DNA from: Drosophila pseudoobscura
Taxonomy: Eukaryota > Arthropoda > Insecta > Diptera > Drosophilidae
Reading direction: 5' to 3'
Assembly: GCF_009870125.1 (NCBI RefSeq)
Contig: NC_046681.1
Span: forward strand, 3,720,001-3,784,000
Length of the DNA: 64,000 bases
Both the position numbers and the translations under genes were made by a program. Positions 59,921 through 64,000 of this stretch are shown here, one piece after another (the first letter of the stretch is position 1; every line of letters begins with the position of its first letter). The notes under the pieces were generated by a model that was not told the DNA's origin, searched no databases, and was given only the letters and a program-made list of their open reading frames with translations.

Positions 59921-61758
59921 CTACTTTTTGTGGAGGTAGCCGCCGTGGCCGGAGGCGCCGTACGAGGAGATTCCGTGTCCGGACACGCCGTACGAGGCGA
60001 TGCCGGGACCAGAGATTCCGTGGCCGGAGATTCCGTGGCCAGAGATTCCGTGGCCGGAGTAGCCGGAATAGCCGTGGCTAATGTAGGCTGGAGCGGCAGC
60101 GGCGACGGTGTGGGTGACGGCAACGGCGGGCTTCACATGGCTCTCAACATGGACTGGCACTGGGACGGCCACCTTGTAGGGGACTGGTCGGTCCACATGG
60201 ACTGGGACCTTATGGATGACGCGCTTCTCGACGGTGTAGGGTACGGGCTTCTCGACAGGAACGGGGTAGGGCTTGTCAACGTGGACGGTGTAAGGACGAT
60301 CGACGGCGATCTTGACAGGAACCCTGACGACCTTCTCCACTGGGTAGGGTTGGGGCACCTCGACTGGCACTTTGACGATCTCCTTCACTGGCACATGGAC
60401 GATCCTCTCGACTGGGTAGGGCTGAGGCACGGGAACCTTGACAGGATAGGTGACGGTCTTCTCCACGGGATAGGGCACGTGACGCTCCACCTGGTAAGGA
60501 ACCTGCACGGTCCTGATCACAGTGTTGGTGTGCACCTGGGTGGGCAACTCAGCGACAGCTTGGCCGATGGGTCCGCCTCCGATACCAATACCCGATCCAA
60601 GAACGGCACCGCCCGCCGAGGGTCCATAGCCGTAGCCCAGGCCGTGGCCAATGCCCCGCTTCTCCTGCTTCTTCTCTGCCGGCTCGGCGGGTTCGGCGGC
60701 CTTCTTGGGCGCCTCCTCGCTGGCGCTGGCCACCAGCACGCACATGGCCACAAGGCCGAAAATGAGCTGCAATGGACAAAGGAAAGCGAACAAATAAATT
60801 AAAGTCAAACGCGTTGACCGCAATTGGGCTGGCCAAATGGGTTGGGTTATGCAAACAGCGACTACACCCGCTTCCGCCTGTCAGCCCATAATTTGGAATA
60901 TGACGGTTACGCAATGGCTGAAAGCTTACTGGGCAACCAGCCAAGTTCAATGGTGCCCCAGGTTATGCGCGCAAGTGAATTTGCGGCCAAACATATTGGC
61001 AATGCGGCGTATACGTAATGGGGCTCGAAATTGGAGCAATGTTGTGGGTGATTGGAATATTTGGATATACTCTTGGCGTGGCGACTAAATAATCAGATTC
61101 GCAATTCGTGTCAGTGCAATAGACATTTACAAAGGGAATGGCAAAAGTATACATTGGTTGTTGGTCTTCCAGGTGGGAACAGCCTTGAGCGTGTTAAAGC
61201 TTAAGGTTTTTCCAACAGTTTGGTTTGGTTTTCAAATATCAGTTGCTTGCTGGGTCCTGAATATTTCAGAAATATTTTTAGAACTTAGCAATGATGTTTG
61301 TAGGAAAATTAACTTTTTTATTAGCATTCTTACAATACGTGAAATAGGTACTTAAAAATTAAAAAAAAATGTTTGCAATCTAACACCACTTAACGACAAT
61401 GAATAGAATAGAATAGAATTCTATTAAATGTGTGTTCGACCAACAAATGTTTTTTTTGTAATTTTAAAGCATTTTTAAAAGTATCGACATTCGCTTTATC
61501 TCCTGTCTCCTTTGAAGAAACGGTTTCAAAAATTAACCTCAAACGAGTTTACTTGTCTGAATTATTTCAAATGCACTCGAATTACCACACCGAACGGACT
61601 GGGCTATGCCATAAATAATGTTATTTAAAAACAACTTTAACCAAGATCGAGTTCTCCAAGCGCGATTTCGGTTGCTTTTGTTTTAATGTAGCTATGCCTT
61701 GGAATCACTTTGGAACAGAACACTCAATAGCTGGGACCGAACATACCATGGATTTCAT
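59921..61758 (-). CDS. Vajk-type cuticular protein, Gly/His/Ser-rich C-terminus
   Basis: CDS on the minus strand, join: 61747-61758, 59921-60766, giving 285 codons plus stop. The first coding exon has four codons (MKSM) followed by GTATGT, the same layout as the other Vajk-type gene. Exon 2 starts LIFGLVAMCVLVASA, completing a signal peptide, then an Ala/Glu/Lys-rich stretch with the dibasic EKRG, a Gly-rich block, and Val/Pro repeats (PYPVEKTVTYPVKVPV, VPYTVEKRVIHKVPV, HVDRPVPYKVAVPV). The C-terminal end has repeats of GHGIS and a GGYLHKK terminus. The 5' exon lies 980 bases away from exon 2. A secreted extracellular-matrix or cuticle role is inferred from the family; the exact paralogue is unknown. 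Confidence 0.87.
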
Positions 61759-61862
61759 TTTGCACTGGGTTTTGCACTTAACAACTTTGGATCAAGAGGG
61801 GCTCGTATGTCTCCACCAACCCGCAACAGTAGACTGAATAATATCGCACAGACGTCGCGAGC

Positions 61863-61869
61863 TTTTATA
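61863..61869 (-). promoter_or_regulatory. TATA box of the Vajk-type gene at 59.9-61.8 kb
   Basis: TATAAAA on the minus strand (in CATATAAAAGC), 105 bases upstream of the start codon. This spacing leaves a 5' UTR of about 75 bases. Confidence 0.6.
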
Positions 61870-64000
61870 TGGCCGATGCTACTGCGGGTCTGTCTTCTGC
61901 GGTGGCTGCGCAGTCGCCGCGAGCCAAGATCGAGTCTTGCAGGCGTTTGCGCAGCAGCCCGACCAAAAGCTCCTTTTCTTTGCTCTCTCCCTTTCTCTCA
62001 TTCGCTCGTTTTCCGTCTGTGTGAGCAATGGCCCGAAGGAAACGCTTCCAAGAAAAGCTCTTCTGGGGGTGCCTCTCACGTACACTGTACGTGTCGTTCG
62101 TGTGACCATGCGCCTGTGTGAGTGCGTGTCTGTGAGAATCCGTGTGAGCGTACTAGAGTCGAGCTGACTTCTCCCACTGGCAGTTGTTAGGGCGCGAGTA
62201 CCTGGGCCACAAGTCGATAATAATTGAAGAAACGACCTTAAAATATTTCACTAAAAGTTGATAAATAACTAAAGTAAATTATAAATTAACAGCCGAATTC
62301 TTGTACATAATATTATACTAATAGTAAATAGTAATTAACCATTTTTCACTTTATTGTTGCGCCGGGCTAAGATTTGGAAATCATGTCCCCTGAAATGCTT
62401 GATTCAGAGAAGGCGTTACCAGCCGCAAATTATGTTCTGGCATTGCTGGTTAATATCCAACCGGTAACACTTCCATCATGAAATTAGGCACAGAAAACTA
62501 TGCTCCATAGCCATCATGAAATTAGGCACAGAAAACTATGCTCCATAGCCATAAGTCAAATTCACATTAGCCACACATCACTTTCCACAACTTTGGACTG
62601 CAGTTGCAGTGGCTGTTGCTGTTGCTACTGCAGTTGCACATTCGATGTAAATGTTCCGCTGGAAAACATGCGCCGCGGAGTCTGCCAGGCTTGGTTCTGT
62701 GGGGCTCGTTTCTGGGGGCTTCGTGACTGAACTTTTGATCTCTGATTTGTGTTTTGCTCAGTGTTTTTCTTTTTTGTTTTTTAATTTTTTGGCAAAACTC
62801 AGCCCGAACCTCGATATGGGTGCATTGATTGAATGGGTCTTGTCTGTGGCGGATTCTGTCTGTGTGTTGGTAATTTGACATTTTAATGCTGCCTAGGAAA
62901 TACTCGCCAATGGCCATGTAAATGGAACGTGTGAACAATGACTAGACCACAGCGATCATAAAGGAGAACACTCCGAGCAACCAACAAAAATAGCGCTAGA
63001 TTTATGTGCATTAAATTAATTGCTGATATAATGTCCGAACATAATGGCAGCTGGCGTATTGGGCTTTGTAATGTGCAGTTGAAGGCGAAGGTCGTCCATC
63101 ATCAATATCAACATATCAACAACTACATCAACATCACAATCGGTGGCGCGGGCTCTGAGTCAAAGTTGAACCACATTCGCGGGAGGCGGCGAGGGGACCG
63201 GCGGGTGGTAGGCCTTCCCTTGGTGGCGCTTCTTTTGTGGTTAGCCATCGCTTTGGCGACGGTGGGGCTGTGCTGTGCCCTGGCATGAGCACATCCCCAG
63301 TAGCAGCAGAACCACCGCACTGCAATCGTGCGGATGACGTGCGAGCTTCCATATAAATTATGCAGACCCAAAACGAAATCAACAATCGAAAAAGCTCAGC
63401 CCCAGCCCCAGCCCCGAGCTCAAGTTCAAGTTTATGCATCGGGCCTTTATCTGTTTTGTTCAGTCGGGTTTCTTTGTTTGCCTTCTTTTATGGTTTTTCT
63501 AGATCACTTTCATTTTGTTGTTGACTCGCCAACATTGGAATAAATGGACGGAGATGGATCGAAGATCCAAACTAGCCGAGTTGTTTTCTACTTAAATACC
63601 CGGTACCTAAAACGTTTGAGGAGGGTTTTGGGATTGGTCGACCATCTTTCAATATGGTTTAAAATTTCAATATTACTGAAAAAGTGAATTACAGTTCACC
63701 ATTAGAAAAATTTTTCCAAATAAAGAGTTTTTTATTGTGTAATATCATTTTGTGAGGTTATTCTGAACAAGATATAAAGTGTCATTTCATTTCACTTATT
63801 TTAAGGGAGTTCGATTAAGTGTAGGCTATAGCTATAACAAAGAAAGGTCTCTACAATAGCTAATAGCACAGCCTCTCTGCCGACATTCCTTTTTTTTATT
63901 TGTTTCCTAATGTGTTTAATGATTTAATGGTCTTCTTTAGCTAATTACCAAGGCAAAATGTTTGAAAGTGTGTGGCGCTTAAAATGCTTTGGAGTCTATA
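61870..64000. other. Non-coding right end of the window
   Basis: No gene is recognised and no Ance-3 3' exon was found. A perfect tandem duplication lies at 62473-62548. Open frames at 62567-62938, 63004-63288 and 63123-63371 have no recognisable domain. Confidence 0.4.
62473..62548. repeat. Perfect 38-bp tandem duplication
   Basis: The 38-base unit starting CCATCATGAAATTAGGCACA occurs twice without a mismatch (62473-62510 and 62511-62548). The perfect match indicates a recent event. Confidence 0.95.

Noticed and set aside
59921-60823. Using the upstream in-frame ATG at 60823 as the start of the Vajk-type gene
   Set aside because: The sequence before 60766 contains a clear acceptor (TTGCAG), and a four-codon exon with GTATGT at 61747-61758 matches the layout of the other Vajk-type gene.
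1-64000. CRISPR arrays, rRNA genes, bacterial operons, tRNA genes
   Set aside because: Gene structure with introns and fly repeats marks this as eukaryotic. I saw no tRNA A/B box pair with a foldable cloverleaf, but a scan with tRNAscan-SE would be needed to exclude one.

Overview
The window is nuclear DNA of a fly, most likely a Drosophila of the obscura group. The evidence is short GT-AG introns, TATA-type core promoters, several DINE-1/INE-1-type Helitron-derived repeats with (GACGGACA)n tracts, a LOA-clade (Bilbo/TRIM/baggins-like) LINE, and a gene set (Ance, Ance-2, Acyp2, Ance-3, Vajk-like cuticle genes, a Nimrod-like receptor) that from memory corresponds to the 34E neighbourhood on Muller element B of D. 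melanogaster. The species call is inference.

Layout. Positions 1-8,106 carry copy A of an Ance + Ance-2 pair (+ strand), with a TATA promoter and a non-coding first exon. Positions 8,143-9,540 are a repeat-rich junction holding DINE-1 pieces in opposite orientations. Positions 9,553-13,560 hold copy B, inverted: a complete Ance on the minus strand and a truncated, frameshifted Ance-2 pseudogene. Positions 13,740-27,070 are transposon-rich: a decayed LOA-like LINE, a second LINE fragment, two Tc1-type transposase remnants, DINE-1 copies and unclassified repeats. Positions 27,070-34,158 hold copy C (+), again Ance + Ance-2, with a DINE-1 inserted between the genes. Then come Acyp2 (34.5 kb) and the 5' seven exons of Ance-3 (37.2-40.0 kb). 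From 40 to 64 kb I find no further Ance-3 exon. On the opposite strand there are two Vajk-type repetitive Val/Pro cuticle-protein genes (44.0-45.5 kb; 59.9-61.8 kb) and a small Nimrod-like transmembrane gene with one frame break (54.0-54.7 kb). This fits a very long Ance-3 intron with nested genes, but that is not proven here.

Function. All three Ance copies splice in silico to 615 codons plus stop and keep the HExxH...E zinc site, so they predict three active secreted M2 dipeptidyl carboxypeptidases. Ance-2 (two near-identical intact 612-codon copies) has lost the zinc ligands, and Ance-3 has Gln in place of the third ligand; both are expected to be non-catalytic. The three Ance copies are nearly identical in their last exons, in the Ance/Ance-2 spacer and at the start of Ance-2, but differ clearly in the upstream exons, which suggests gene conversion. 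Only copy A visibly keeps the TATA box and 5' UTR exon.

All exon joins were derived by hand from splice signals, reading-frame continuity and the known Ance family alignment. No database search was run.
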